From positions 1 to 64,000 of the forward strand of contig NZ_JAKSYJ010000111.1 of NCBI RefSeq assembly GCF_022829365.1: 64,000 nt of DNA. Reading direction: 5' to 3'. Positions 49,914 to 57,480 of this stretch are shown piece by piece. Below the pieces are notes generated by a model. It was given only the letters and a program-made list of their open reading frames with translations. It was not told the DNA's origin and did not search any database. Made by a program: the position numbers and the translations under genes. Numbering within the stretch: position 1 is the stretch's first letter; each line of letters starts with the position of its first letter. Source of the stretch: Methylobacterium sp. J-077. GTDB taxonomy: Bacteria > Pseudomonadota > Alphaproteobacteria > Rhizobiales > Beijerinckiaceae.

Positions 49914-50819
49914 CTAAGGGATGCGCATGTCGCGCAGGACACGGTCGTGGAAACCCTTCACCGGTCCGGCATGGACCAGCTCCCACTCGTCGAGCACCGC
50001 CGCCATCGTGGTCGAGGCGCCGCGCAGGTGCTGGGCGATCTGCAGGACGCGATCGACGCAATCGGCCGCGTGGAAGGCGCGGCCCTCCGCGGTGGCGTCG
50101 TCCGGCAGCACGGCACGCGCCCGCTCGACATGACCGCGCAGCGGCTCGTCCAGTTCGTTCATCGCCCAGGCGGTGGTCACGGCCATGATCGGGCCGAGAT
50201 GGTCGCCGAGCAGCATCTCGCCGGTGAAGCCGGCATCCGGCATCGCGGCGTTGTGGAAGTGGTGCGCCATGGCGGCCAGGAACACGGTGCCGGGATCGGC
50301 CCGGTAGAACGAGCTGAGGCATACGCCGTAGACCGCGACGATCAGGCAATGCTCGGCGTGGTTCTCGGGTGGTTCCAGCAGGATCCGGGCGCGGCCGGGG
50401 CAGGTCACGCCCGCCCGCGGCTGTCGAGCGAGCGCCGCCACGAAGGCCGGCAGCGGTCCAGAGCGGCCCGGCGGACGCGGCGCGAGCCGGCCGCGCAGGC
50501 GATCCCGCAGGTCCGGATCGAGGGCTTTGGTGACGGCGTCGAAGCCAGCCACCAGCACCGCGGAGGCCGCCGCGTTGGACAACCCCGCCGCCGCCAGGAA
50601 GGCGGCGTCGAGATCGCAGAGCCGGGTCGCGGCGAGCGTCGTCGCGGTGATGTCGAGGGCGATATCCTCGGGCGCGGCGCCGCTGGTGAGTAGGCTCCAG
50701 CCCTGTGCGAACAGCCGCTCAGCGATCGACCCGTCGCGGCCCGCGGAGCGGACGCGCTTGAGGTCGTTCATCTCGACGAAGAGGTCGCGCAGGGCGGCCG
50801 GCGCCGCGGCCTCCGACAT
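49914..50819 (-). CDS. HD-like metalloprotein of unknown substrate
   Basis: A 301-residue helical protein with an HD-domain-like arrangement: PPENHAEHCL (H154, H157), AAMAHHFHNAAMPDAG (H186, H187, H189), GDHLGP (205-210) and a late AADCVDRVLQIAQH. The usual HD pair reads HH here. HD folds include phosphohydrolases and diiron oxygenases such as myo-inositol oxygenase; both would fit a neighbouring inositol-1-phosphate synthase, but neither is shown. Its ATG overlaps the ino1 stop (TGATG), so the two are translationally coupled. Confidence 0.6.
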   Translation of the reverse strand: MSEAAAPAALRDLFVEMNDLKRVRSAGRDGSIAERLFAQGWSLLTSGAAPEDIALDITATTLAATRLCDLDAAFLAAAGLSNAAASAVLVAGFDAVTKALDPDLRDRLRGRLAPRPPGRSGPLPAFVAALARQPRAGVTCPGRARILLEPPENHAEHCLIVAVYGVCLSSFYRADPGTVFLAAMAHHFHNAAMPDAGFTGEMLLGDHLGPIMAVTTAWAMNELDEPLRGHVERARAVLPDDATAEGRAFHAADCVDRVLQIAQHLRGASTTMAAVLDEWELVHAGPVKGFHDRVLRDMRIP

Positions 50820-52009
50820 CAGTGAACGCCGAGCCAGTCGAGGAGCATCGTTTCCTGCTTGCCGAAGGCGTGCTCCGGCCCGTGGCCGTTCTTCACCATC
50901 GGCGCCTTGAAGAAGGTCGAGAGCTGCTCCTGCACGCCGCCGTCGCCGCGCTTGTGCGCCAAGTCGAGCACCCGGGCGATCTCGATGACCAGCGGCGCCG
51001 CCAGGATCGAGTCTTTGCAGAGGAAGTTGACCTTGATCTGCATCCGCTGGCCCATGAAGCCGGTGACGTCGATGTTGTCCCAGGCTTCCTTGTCGTCGCC
51101 GCGCGGGCGGTAATAGTGGATGTGCACGAGGTGGTCCTCGACCGGGTAGCCGAGGATCGAGTCGAGCACCGTGCCCTTGGTGTTGAGCTTGGACTGCAGC
51201 GAGTTCGGGTCGTTCAGGGCCAGCCCGTCGCGGTTACCCAGGATGTTGGTCGAGAACCAGCCGTCGACGTGGAGGGCGCGGGCCTTGAAGGCGGGGGCCA
51301 GCACTGTCTTCATCATGGTCTGGCCGGTCTTGCCGTCCTTGCCGGCCACCGGGACGTTCATCTCCGTGGCCAGTTCGAGCAGCGCCGGCACATCGGCGGC
51401 GATGCTGGGCGTGAAGTTGGCGTAGGGGATGCCGCTCTTGATCGCCGCATAGGCGTAGAGCATCGCGGGCGAGATCGACTCGTCGCTGGAATCCAAGCCC
51501 TTCTCGAAGGCGGCCGAGGAGTTGAGCGTCGGATCGGACAGGTCGGGCCAGCGCTCCGTGGAGGCGAGATTCACCACCACGACCTGATCGAGGTTGCTCT
51601 CCTTCTGGAAGCGTCGCAGGTCGCTGGCGATGATCGACACCGCTTCGCGGTGGCCGGCGGCGACGATACGGTTGCTGCCGTCGATGTTCTTACAGAACTT
51701 GGCGCTGCCAACTGCCGGCCAGGGCGTGATGCCCTTGAGCGCCTGAGCGCCGTCCTCGATGTCGTCCTTCGACAGAACGCCGTGACCGGACGCGGCCGAG
51801 GCGAGATCGTCGCCATTGAGGTCCCAGCCGCCGAACACGAGGTCCTTGTAGTCGGCCAAGCCCGCCACGGAGAGGCCGGCAAGCGGCAGTCCGTCGAGCC
51901 GGTTCGAGCCGGATTTGATCATCTCGATGCCGGCGATGGCGGTGGTGGCGACAGCGCCACCCATGCCAACGAAGGCGACGCCGACACGGCGACCGGTCTG
52001 CATGCTCAT
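50819..52009 (-). CDS. ino1: myo-Inositol-1-phosphate synthase
   Basis: A 396-residue NAD-dependent enzyme converting glucose-6-phosphate to inositol-1-phosphate. The NAD-binding segment is VAFVGMGGAVATTAIAGIEM, and the conserved NPIxFTP-type region reads YANFTPSIAADVPALLELA, then GKDGKTGQTMMKTVLAPAF. I start at 52009; the frame is open to 52123 but the earlier part is not family-like. It is the first gene of a minus-strand series including HD-like, methyltransferase, dehydrogenase, YcaO, isomerase, GT4 and PIG-L genes. Ino1 is unusual in alphaproteobacteria. Confidence 0.92.
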   Translation of the reverse strand: MSMQTGRRVGVAFVGMGGAVATTAIAGIEMIKSGSNRLDGLPLAGLSVAGLADYKDLVFGGWDLNGDDLASAASGHGVLSKDDIEDGAQALKGITPWPAVGSAKFCKNIDGSNRIVAAGHREAVSIIASDLRRFQKESNLDQVVVVNLASTERWPDLSDPTLNSSAAFEKGLDSSDESISPAMLYAYAAIKSGIPYANFTPSIAADVPALLELATEMNVPVAGKDGKTGQTMMKTVLAPAFKARALHVDGWFSTNILGNRDGLALNDPNSLQSKLNTKGTVLDSILGYPVEDHLVHIHYYRPRGDDKEAWDNIDVTGFMGQRMQIKVNFLCKDSILAAPLVIEIARVLDLAHKRGDGGVQEQLSTFFKAPMVKNGHGPEHAFGKQETMLLDWLGVH

Positions 52010-52082
52010 CGGAAAATAATGTCCTTGTGGGGACGCGGGCCGCGTCTCGGAAATGAATAGTCGACCCCCCGGGGCGATATCT

Positions 52083-52107
52083 AACTGGCCCGTACGTGAG
52101 CCGTTCC
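52083..52107 (-). promoter_or_regulatory. Weak sigma-EcfG-like site upstream of ino1
   Basis: On the minus strand GGAAC (52107-52103), 16 bases, AGTT (52086-52083), one mismatch from consensus. It lies 74 bases before the ino1 start. Confidence 0.35.
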
Positions 52108-52188
52108 AAGTCGAATGCGACAACTTCGCGCCTGATCGAGGCCGAGCGCGGCCTCATCGCGGCGTTAAGGCGGCCTCAAAAGGCAGGG

Positions 52189-52203
52189 TTAACCCTTCGT
52201 TGA
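52189..52203 (+). promoter_or_regulatory. Possible CtrA-type site
   Basis: TTAA (52189-52192), seven bases, TTGA (52200-52203), one mismatch from TTAA-N7-TTAA. It overlaps the palindrome GGGTTAACCC and lies 129 bases before a cell-wall hydrolase gene, a target class of CtrA in alphaproteobacteria. Confidence 0.3.
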
Positions 52204-52331
52204 CCGTGCCACGCTTGAATCACGGAGCCGTCCCATTCTGGTCACGGCCGGCGCCGATAGGGCCGCCGCTTCAAAGGACCCGGCCGCCAGACGCCGGGCC
52301 GACGCAAGGGACATTCTGAAAAGGACCAGTG

Positions 52332-53594
52332 ATGGGGGTTTTCCCGGAGCCGGCGCGTTGCGCCGACGACGTGAGCCGACTCGTGCCCGGCGCGAGCTTT
52401 TGTGAGACGGAGACCGTGGCGTGGCTGCCGCGGGCCGGACGTGGGAATGGGCGCCGGTCACTTCGCCGCATGGGCCGCAACGGACTTCGCCGCCTTGCCG
52501 GGACGCTGGCCCTGGGCTTCGTCGCCGGGTTGGGCCTGCCTCAGGCGGCCTTCGCCCCCGCCTTCTTCGCGCAGCCCGCGCAGGCCCATGACCGGATCGA
52601 CGCTGGTCCGCGCGCAGCGCAGGCGCTCGCCACCGCGGGCGAAACTGGCTGGATGCAGGCGGGCGGATCGGATCAGGGCCTGCGGGCCGGATTTGTGGAC
52701 GCGGCTCCGGTCGAGCGCGCGGAAGCCTGGACCGGGCTGCCCGTCGAGGACCAGGAGCCGGCGACCGCCGCGCTGATCCAGGACGACCTCGCGGCCCTGC
52801 CGCGGGTGACCCAGGAGCAGGGCGAGGACGCGGTCCGGTTCGGCGAGCGCAGCGTGCCGCGCAAGGTGGTCGACACGATCGTGAAGGCCTCCGACGAGGC
52901 CGGCGTCGACCCGGTCTACATGATGGCCCTGGCCGACAAGGAATCGAGCTTCGACACCGACGCCAAGGCCGGGACCTCCTCGGCGCAGGGACTGTTCCAG
53001 TTCGTCGCCCGCACCTGGCTGGAGATGATCCGCGACTACGGCGCCCGCTACGGCCTGGGCGACGAGGCCGCCGCCGTGAAGGGCCGCGGCGCCGCGATCA
53101 CCGTCGCGAACGGCCTGCGCGCCCGGGTGCTCGGCCTGCGCAACGATCCCCGAATCGCCGCCCTGATGGCGGCCGAGCTGATCAAGCGCGACCGCGAGCG
53201 GATCGAGGCCAAGGTCGGACGGGCGCTCACCACCACCGAGCTGTACCTCGCCCATTTCCTCGGCACCGCCAGCGCCGGGCGATTCCTGTCGCTGTCCTCC
53301 GAGAAGCCCGACGAGGTGGCCGGGCGCGAGTTCCGCAGCGCCGCCCGGGCCAATCGCAGCCTGTTCACCGAGAAGAGTGGCGGCAAGCGCCGCAGCCTGA
53401 CGGTGGCGGAGCTGCACGGGCGGATCGACGACATGATCGACCGCCGCCTGAATCGCTATCAGGGCGTCGCCGCGGTGGCGGGGGCCGCCGACAAGGCACA
53501 GGCCCCGACCGAGACCGCAGCCGGCGAGGCCGGACAGGCGCCGGACACCCGTCGCATCGAGGTGACGGAGGCATTGCCTCCGGACGGGGTCTGA
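52332..53594 (+). CDS. Lytic transglycosylase (SLT domain)
   Basis: About 420 residues. AAGGA six bases upstream supports 52332, though an ATG at 52470 would place the signal sequence (GLRRLAGTLALGFVAGLGLP) at the very N-terminus and is a good alternative. The SLT domain is at about 180-290: ALADKESSFDTDAKAGTSSA with the catalytic glutamate, then QGLFQFVARTW, and ELYLAHFLGTASAGRFL. It cleaves the glycan strand of peptidoglycan in the periplasm. The C-terminal tail is disordered and alanine-rich. Confidence 0.82.
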   Translation: MGVFPEPARCADDVSRLVPGASFCETETVAWLPRAGRGNGRRSLRRMGRNGLRRLAGTLALGFVAGLGLPQAAFAPAFFAQPAQAHDRIDAGPRAAQALATAGETGWMQAGGSDQGLRAGFVDAAPVERAEAWTGLPVEDQEPATAALIQDDLAALPRVTQEQGEDAVRFGERSVPRKVVDTIVKASDEAGVDPVYMMALADKESSFDTDAKAGTSSAQGLFQFVARTWLEMIRDYGARYGLGDEAAAVKGRGAAITVANGLRARVLGLRNDPRIAALMAAELIKRDRERIEAKVGRALTTTELYLAHFLGTASAGRFLSLSSEKPDEVAGREFRSAARANRSLFTEKSGGKRRSLTVAELHGRIDDMIDRRLNRYQGVAAVAGAADKAQAPTETAAGEAGQAPDTRRIEVTEALPPDGV

Positions 53595-53606
53595 TCCTCT
53601 CCGACG

Positions 53607-55235
53607 TCAATGCCCGCCTGCGGGGGCGCCGCCGCCGAGCTTGACCGATTTCAGGCTCAGCGCGAGCGGCACCGCGCAGGCGGCGACCAGGCCGAGCGTC
53701 CAGAACACGTCGATATAGGCCCAGTAGGCCACCTCGGTCTGGAGCACGCTGCCGATCCAGGCGGTCGCCTGGCCCTGGGCTTCGACGCCGGCATAGCCGT
53801 GCTCGGCGAAGTACTGGGTCGCCTGCCGCATGGTCTCCTGGTAGGCGGGCGCCGCCGGGTTGACGCTCTCGACCAGCCGGCTCTGATGGAACTGGCTGCG
53901 ATAGGCGAGGATGTTCTGGGCGAGCGAGACGCCCAGCGAGCCGCCGACGTTGCGGGCGACGTTGATCAGGGCCGAAGCCTGATCGGTCTGGTCCTTGCGC
54001 AGGCCCTCGTAGGAGGCCGAGGTGATCGACAGGAACACCATCGGCAGGCCGATGCCGATATAGACCCGCGACCACGCGAAGAACGCGAAGGTCGTGGTGC
54101 CGTTGAGCCGCGTCAGATCGTACATCCCGAGCGCCACGATGGTCATGCCGGCGGCGATCAGCCATTTCGGCTGCACGTAGGCCGAGGCGCGGCCGGTGAG
54201 GAACATCATCACCACCGTGACGATGCCGCCCGGGCCGAGCACGAGGCCAGACAAGGTGGCGGTGTAGCCGTAATATTCCTGCGTGATCTGCGGGATGAAC
54301 TGCGTGGTTGAGATCAGGATCGCACCGGTGAACATCATCACCAGGAAGCAGGAGCCGAACTGGCGATTGCCGATCAGGCTCAGGTCCACCGCCGGGTTCT
54401 TCTTGTTCAGCAGCCACGGGATCATGGCGATGAACGAGACTACCATCAGCACGCCGGACACGTTCATCAGGGTCGAGGTGCCGAACCAGTCCTTCCGCTG
54501 GCCCTCGTCGAGGATAACTTCGAGCGAGCCCAGGAACAGGGCGACCAGCAGAAAGCCGACGATGTCGAACCGGATGCCCTTGCGCACCAGGGCGCGGCGC
54601 TCCTTCTTGGCGGCGTCGCTGTCCTCGATCAGCCAGTACATCAGCCCCAGCGCGATCACGCCGATCGGGCCGTTGATCAGGAAGCACCAGTGCCAGGAGG
54701 CGTTGTCCGAGAGCCAGCCGCCGAGAGTCGGGCCGATCACCGGCGCGACCACGATCGCGACGCCGTAGAGCGCGAAGGCTTGGCCCCGCTTCTCGGGCGG
54801 GAACGAATCGGCCAGGATCGACTGCGCCAGCGGGGCCATGCCGCCGCCGCCCAGCCCCTGCAGCACCCGGAACAGCAGAAGCGACTCGAGGCTCCAGGCG
54901 AAGCCGCACAGGATCGACGCGATCGTGAACAGCCCCACCGACCACATGAAGAACGCCTTTCGGCCGTAGCGCTTGGCCAGAAAGCTCGACGCGGTCAGCG
55001 TGATCGCGTTGGCTACTAGGTAGCTGGTCACCACCCAGGCCGCCTCGTCGGGCCCGACCGCGAGGCCGCCGGAGATGTAGCGCAGTGCGACGTTGGCGAT
55101 GGTGGTGTCGAGCACCTCCATGAACGTCGCCAGCGCCACCACGCCGGCGATCAGCCAGGGATTGTGACCGCCCGGCGCCTTATCGGAGGATGCCTTTCCG
55201 GCGGTTGCCCGGCCTTTGCCGGCCATCGCGGTCAC
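53607..55235 (-). CDS. DHA2-family multidrug efflux transporter (EmrB-like)
   Basis: A 542-residue MFS transporter with about 14 transmembrane helices. The DHA2 motifs are seen: ATFMEVLDTTIANVALRYIS (helix 1), RYGRKAFFMWSVGLFTIASI (loop 2-3, motif A-like) and GPTLGGWLSDN (motif C). It overlaps the HlyD-like gene by four bases (ATGA). Together with that fusion protein it forms a tripartite pump with an outer-membrane channel encoded elsewhere. Drug range unknown. Confidence 0.9.
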   Translation of the reverse strand: MTAMAGKGRATAGKASSDKAPGGHNPWLIAGVVALATFMEVLDTTIANVALRYISGGLAVGPDEAAWVVTSYLVANAITLTASSFLAKRYGRKAFFMWSVGLFTIASILCGFAWSLESLLLFRVLQGLGGGGMAPLAQSILADSFPPEKRGQAFALYGVAIVVAPVIGPTLGGWLSDNASWHWCFLINGPIGVIALGLMYWLIEDSDAAKKERRALVRKGIRFDIVGFLLVALFLGSLEVILDEGQRKDWFGTSTLMNVSGVLMVVSFIAMIPWLLNKKNPAVDLSLIGNRQFGSCFLVMMFTGAILISTTQFIPQITQEYYGYTATLSGLVLGPGGIVTVVMMFLTGRASAYVQPKWLIAAGMTIVALGMYDLTRLNGTTTFAFFAWSRVYIGIGLPMVFLSITSASYEGLRKDQTDQASALINVARNVGGSLGVSLAQNILAYRSQFHQSRLVESVNPAAPAYQETMRQATQYFAEHGYAGVEAQGQATAWIGSVLQTEVAYWAYIDVFWTLGLVAACAVPLALSLKSVKLGGGAPAGGH

Positions 55236-56482
55236 CGCACCGTGACGGTGGGCACGATCGACATGCCGGGGCCGATCGCGACGTCCGTCGGCCAGTCCTT
55301 GACCACGATCTTGACCGGGATGCGCTGCGTGACCTTGACGTAGTTGCCGGTGGCGTTCTGCGCCGGCAGCAGGCTGAAGGCGGTGCCCGAGCCAGGCTGC
55401 ACCGAGGCCACCGTGCCGTGGATCTTGCGGTCCGGATAGGCGTCGATGCTGATGTCGACCGGCTGCCCGGGCCGCATGTCGGTGATCTGCGTCTCCTTGT
55501 AGTTCGCGGTCACCCAGATGTCGTCGGGCACGAACATCGACAGGCTCTGGCCGGCCTGGGCGAATTCACCGATGCCGCCGGACAGGCGCACGACGCGGCC
55601 GGACTGCACGGCCCGGATCGTGGTGTAGCCGAGGTTCAATTCGGCCTGCTCGACCTGTGCCTTGTCGCGGGCAAGCTGGGCCTGCGTCGAGGCCTTCTGC
55701 GCCTCGAGGGAGCCGATCTGCTTCTGCGCGGCGACCACGCTGGCATTGGCGCTCTGCAGCGCGGCCTGGCGCTGCTGTAGTGTCGAGGTCGCCGATTGGG
55801 ATTGCTGGACCGAGCCCGAACCGCGGTCGGCGAGGTCCTTGTAGCGGGCCGCATCCTCCTGGGCGAATTTCAGCGCCGCCTCGGCGGTGGCGACCTGCGC
55901 CTTGGACACGTCGATATTGGCGTATTGAGCCTGGATCTGGGCGTCGATGTTCTTGATCGCGGCCTCGTCGGCCACGACCTGCGCCTTCGCCTGATCGAGG
56001 GCGATCTCGTAGTCGCGCTGGTAGATCTGGAACAGCACCTGCCCGGCCTCGACATGCTGGTTGTCGGTTACCGGGACATCGACGAGGTAGCCGCCCACCT
56101 TCGGCTGAACCGAGATGCTGCGCGCATCGACGAACGCGTCGTCGGTGCTCTCGTAGGGGTGCATGTACAGCAGCCAGTAGAAGAACACGCCGACGCAGAG
56201 GGCGAGCACCGCGAGGCCCCCGAACAGGAACGCCAAAGGGTGGCGGCGCAGGATATTCGGACGCTTTTCCTCATCCTCCGGCTCACCGTCCTGCGCTGGC
56301 TCTTCATCCGGGGCGCTCTGGCCTTCGTCGCCCTCTTGGGCCGGCTTGCGCGCCGTCTCGCCATCCGGGCTGGCGCCGCCGCGGCCGAGATCCAGGATAT
56401 CGCGGTCGGGCGCCTCGGGCCGGCCCTCGACCGGCAGCGGGCGTGACACGGGCTCGGCAGCCTGCCGCTGATCGTCAAACAT
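55232..56482 (-). CDS. HlyD/EmrA-family membrane fusion protein
   Basis: A 416-residue periplasmic adaptor: disordered acidic N-terminus (residues 1-85), one transmembrane helix (LAFLFGGLAVLALCVGVFFYWL, about 85-108), a lipoyl-like domain (VSVQPKVGGYLVDVPVTDNQ in its first part), a long coiled-coil hairpin (about 165-285) and a beta-barrel end. It pairs with the EmrB-like transporter encoded immediately downstream. The acidic N-terminal region is longer than in most EmrA proteins. Confidence 0.9.
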   Translation of the reverse strand: MFDDQRQAAEPVSRPLPVEGRPEAPDRDILDLGRGGASPDGETARKPAQEGDEGQSAPDEEPAQDGEPEDEEKRPNILRRHPLAFLFGGLAVLALCVGVFFYWLLYMHPYESTDDAFVDARSISVQPKVGGYLVDVPVTDNQHVEAGQVLFQIYQRDYEIALDQAKAQVVADEAAIKNIDAQIQAQYANIDVSKAQVATAEAALKFAQEDAARYKDLADRGSGSVQQSQSATSTLQQRQAALQSANASVVAAQKQIGSLEAQKASTQAQLARDKAQVEQAELNLGYTTIRAVQSGRVVRLSGGIGEFAQAGQSLSMFVPDDIWVTANYKETQITDMRPGQPVDISIDAYPDRKIHGTVASVQPGSGTAFSLLPAQNATGNYVKVTQRIPVKIVVKDWPTDVAIGPGMSIVPTVTVR

Positions 56483-56604
56483 GGCGTCTCATCACCACCG
56501 GATGGACCGGCCGCCCTGCGGCGGCCGGGCTGTACTCGTGCCCGCCTCGGTCAGCAAAAGTCGGCGACCGCGCCAAGGTTCCGCCCGGCGCGCGGCCACT
56601 TGCA

Positions 56605-56629
56605 GGAACGCTTGTCGCAGTGCAGCGTT
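56605..56629 (+). promoter_or_regulatory. Sigma-EcfG promoter of the HdeD-like gene
   Basis: GGAAC (56605-56609), 16 bases, CGTT (56626-56629), an exact consensus match, 58 bases before the ATG at 56687. It is far from the phyR island, so it marks a separate member of the regulon. Confidence 0.85.
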
Positions 56630-56686
56630 CTGCGGGCGGTTTATCCGGGCACCGCATGCGCGCCCAGCGCGTTTCGGAGTTCCGCC

Positions 56687-57346
56687 ATGACCAGCACCCC
56701 GTCCCCGACACCGCAGAGCCCAGGCGTCGGTTCGACCGCGACGTCGCGCTCCGGAATCCCCCTCGCCGGCACTGCGCGCCTCGACGCGATGAGCGCCGCG
56801 CTCGCCCGGAACTGGTGGCTCGTCGCCCTGCGCGGCGTCATCGCGATCCTGTTCGGCATCGTGGCCTTCGCGGCGCCCGCGGCCTTCGTGCTGTCGCTGG
56901 TGCTGCTGTTCGCCGGGTACACGCTGGTCGACGGCATCGTCGCCATCGTCGGAGCGGTGCGGGCCGCGCAGCGGCACGAGCGCTGGGGCTTCCTGCTCGT
57001 CGAAGGCATCGTCGACATCGTCGTGGCCGTGGCCGCCGTCCTGGTGCCGGGAGCCGCGGTCTGGGCGTTCGTGCTGCTGCTGGCCGCCTGGGCGCTCGTG
57101 ACCGGCGCCCTGATGATCGCCGCCGCCTTCCGGCTGCACCTCCATTACGGGCGCTGGTGGCTGGGGCTCGGCGGCCTCGTCTCGATCCTGTTCGGGATCG
57201 CGCTGATCCTGGAGCCGGGCATGTCGGCCCTGGTCCTGACTTGGTGGATCGGCGCCTACACCTTCGCGTTCGGCGTGCTCCTGCTGATCCTCGCGTTCAC
57301 GCTGCGCAGCCGCCACGGAGCCGTGGGACCGGTCGTCGGGCGGTAG
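56687..57346 (+). CDS. HdeD-family (DUF308) acid-resistance membrane protein
   Basis: A 219-residue membrane protein with six predicted helices in three hairpins, for example WWLVALRGVIAILFGIVAFA, LVDGIVAIVGAVRAAQRHER and YGRWWLGLGGLVSILFGIAL; the repeated W(W)LxLxRGxxxxLFGI motif marks HdeD/DUF308. In E. coli HdeD aids acid resistance at high cell density; the mechanism is unclear. The GGAG ribosome-binding site supports the ATG at 56687. A perfect sigma-EcfG promoter precedes it. Confidence 0.88.
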   Translation: MTSTPSPTPQSPGVGSTATSRSGIPLAGTARLDAMSAALARNWWLVALRGVIAILFGIVAFAAPAAFVLSLVLLFAGYTLVDGIVAIVGAVRAAQRHERWGFLLVEGIVDIVVAVAAVLVPGAAVWAFVLLLAAWALVTGALMIAAAFRLHLHYGRWWLGLGGLVSILFGIALILEPGMSALVLTWWIGAYTFAFGVLLLILAFTLRSRHGAVGPVVGR

Positions 57347-57480
57347 ACCGGGCCGCGTGGCGCGCGTCACACGGTCGAGCCTGAAGACCAGCGTCATCCC
57401 TTTGTCGGTGGGACTTGCAGCCGAATGCAGCATAGAACCTGCCGTCGACCGGAACGGCCGGTCCCGGAACATGCATCGCG

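Larger units (their letters stand above)
52010..52331. other. Divergent region between ino1 and the lytic transglycosylase gene
   Basis: A 322-base gap. It contains a weak sigma-EcfG-like site toward ino1 (52083-52107) and a TTAA-N7-TTGA site (52189-52203). No coding region is supported. Confidence 0.5.
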
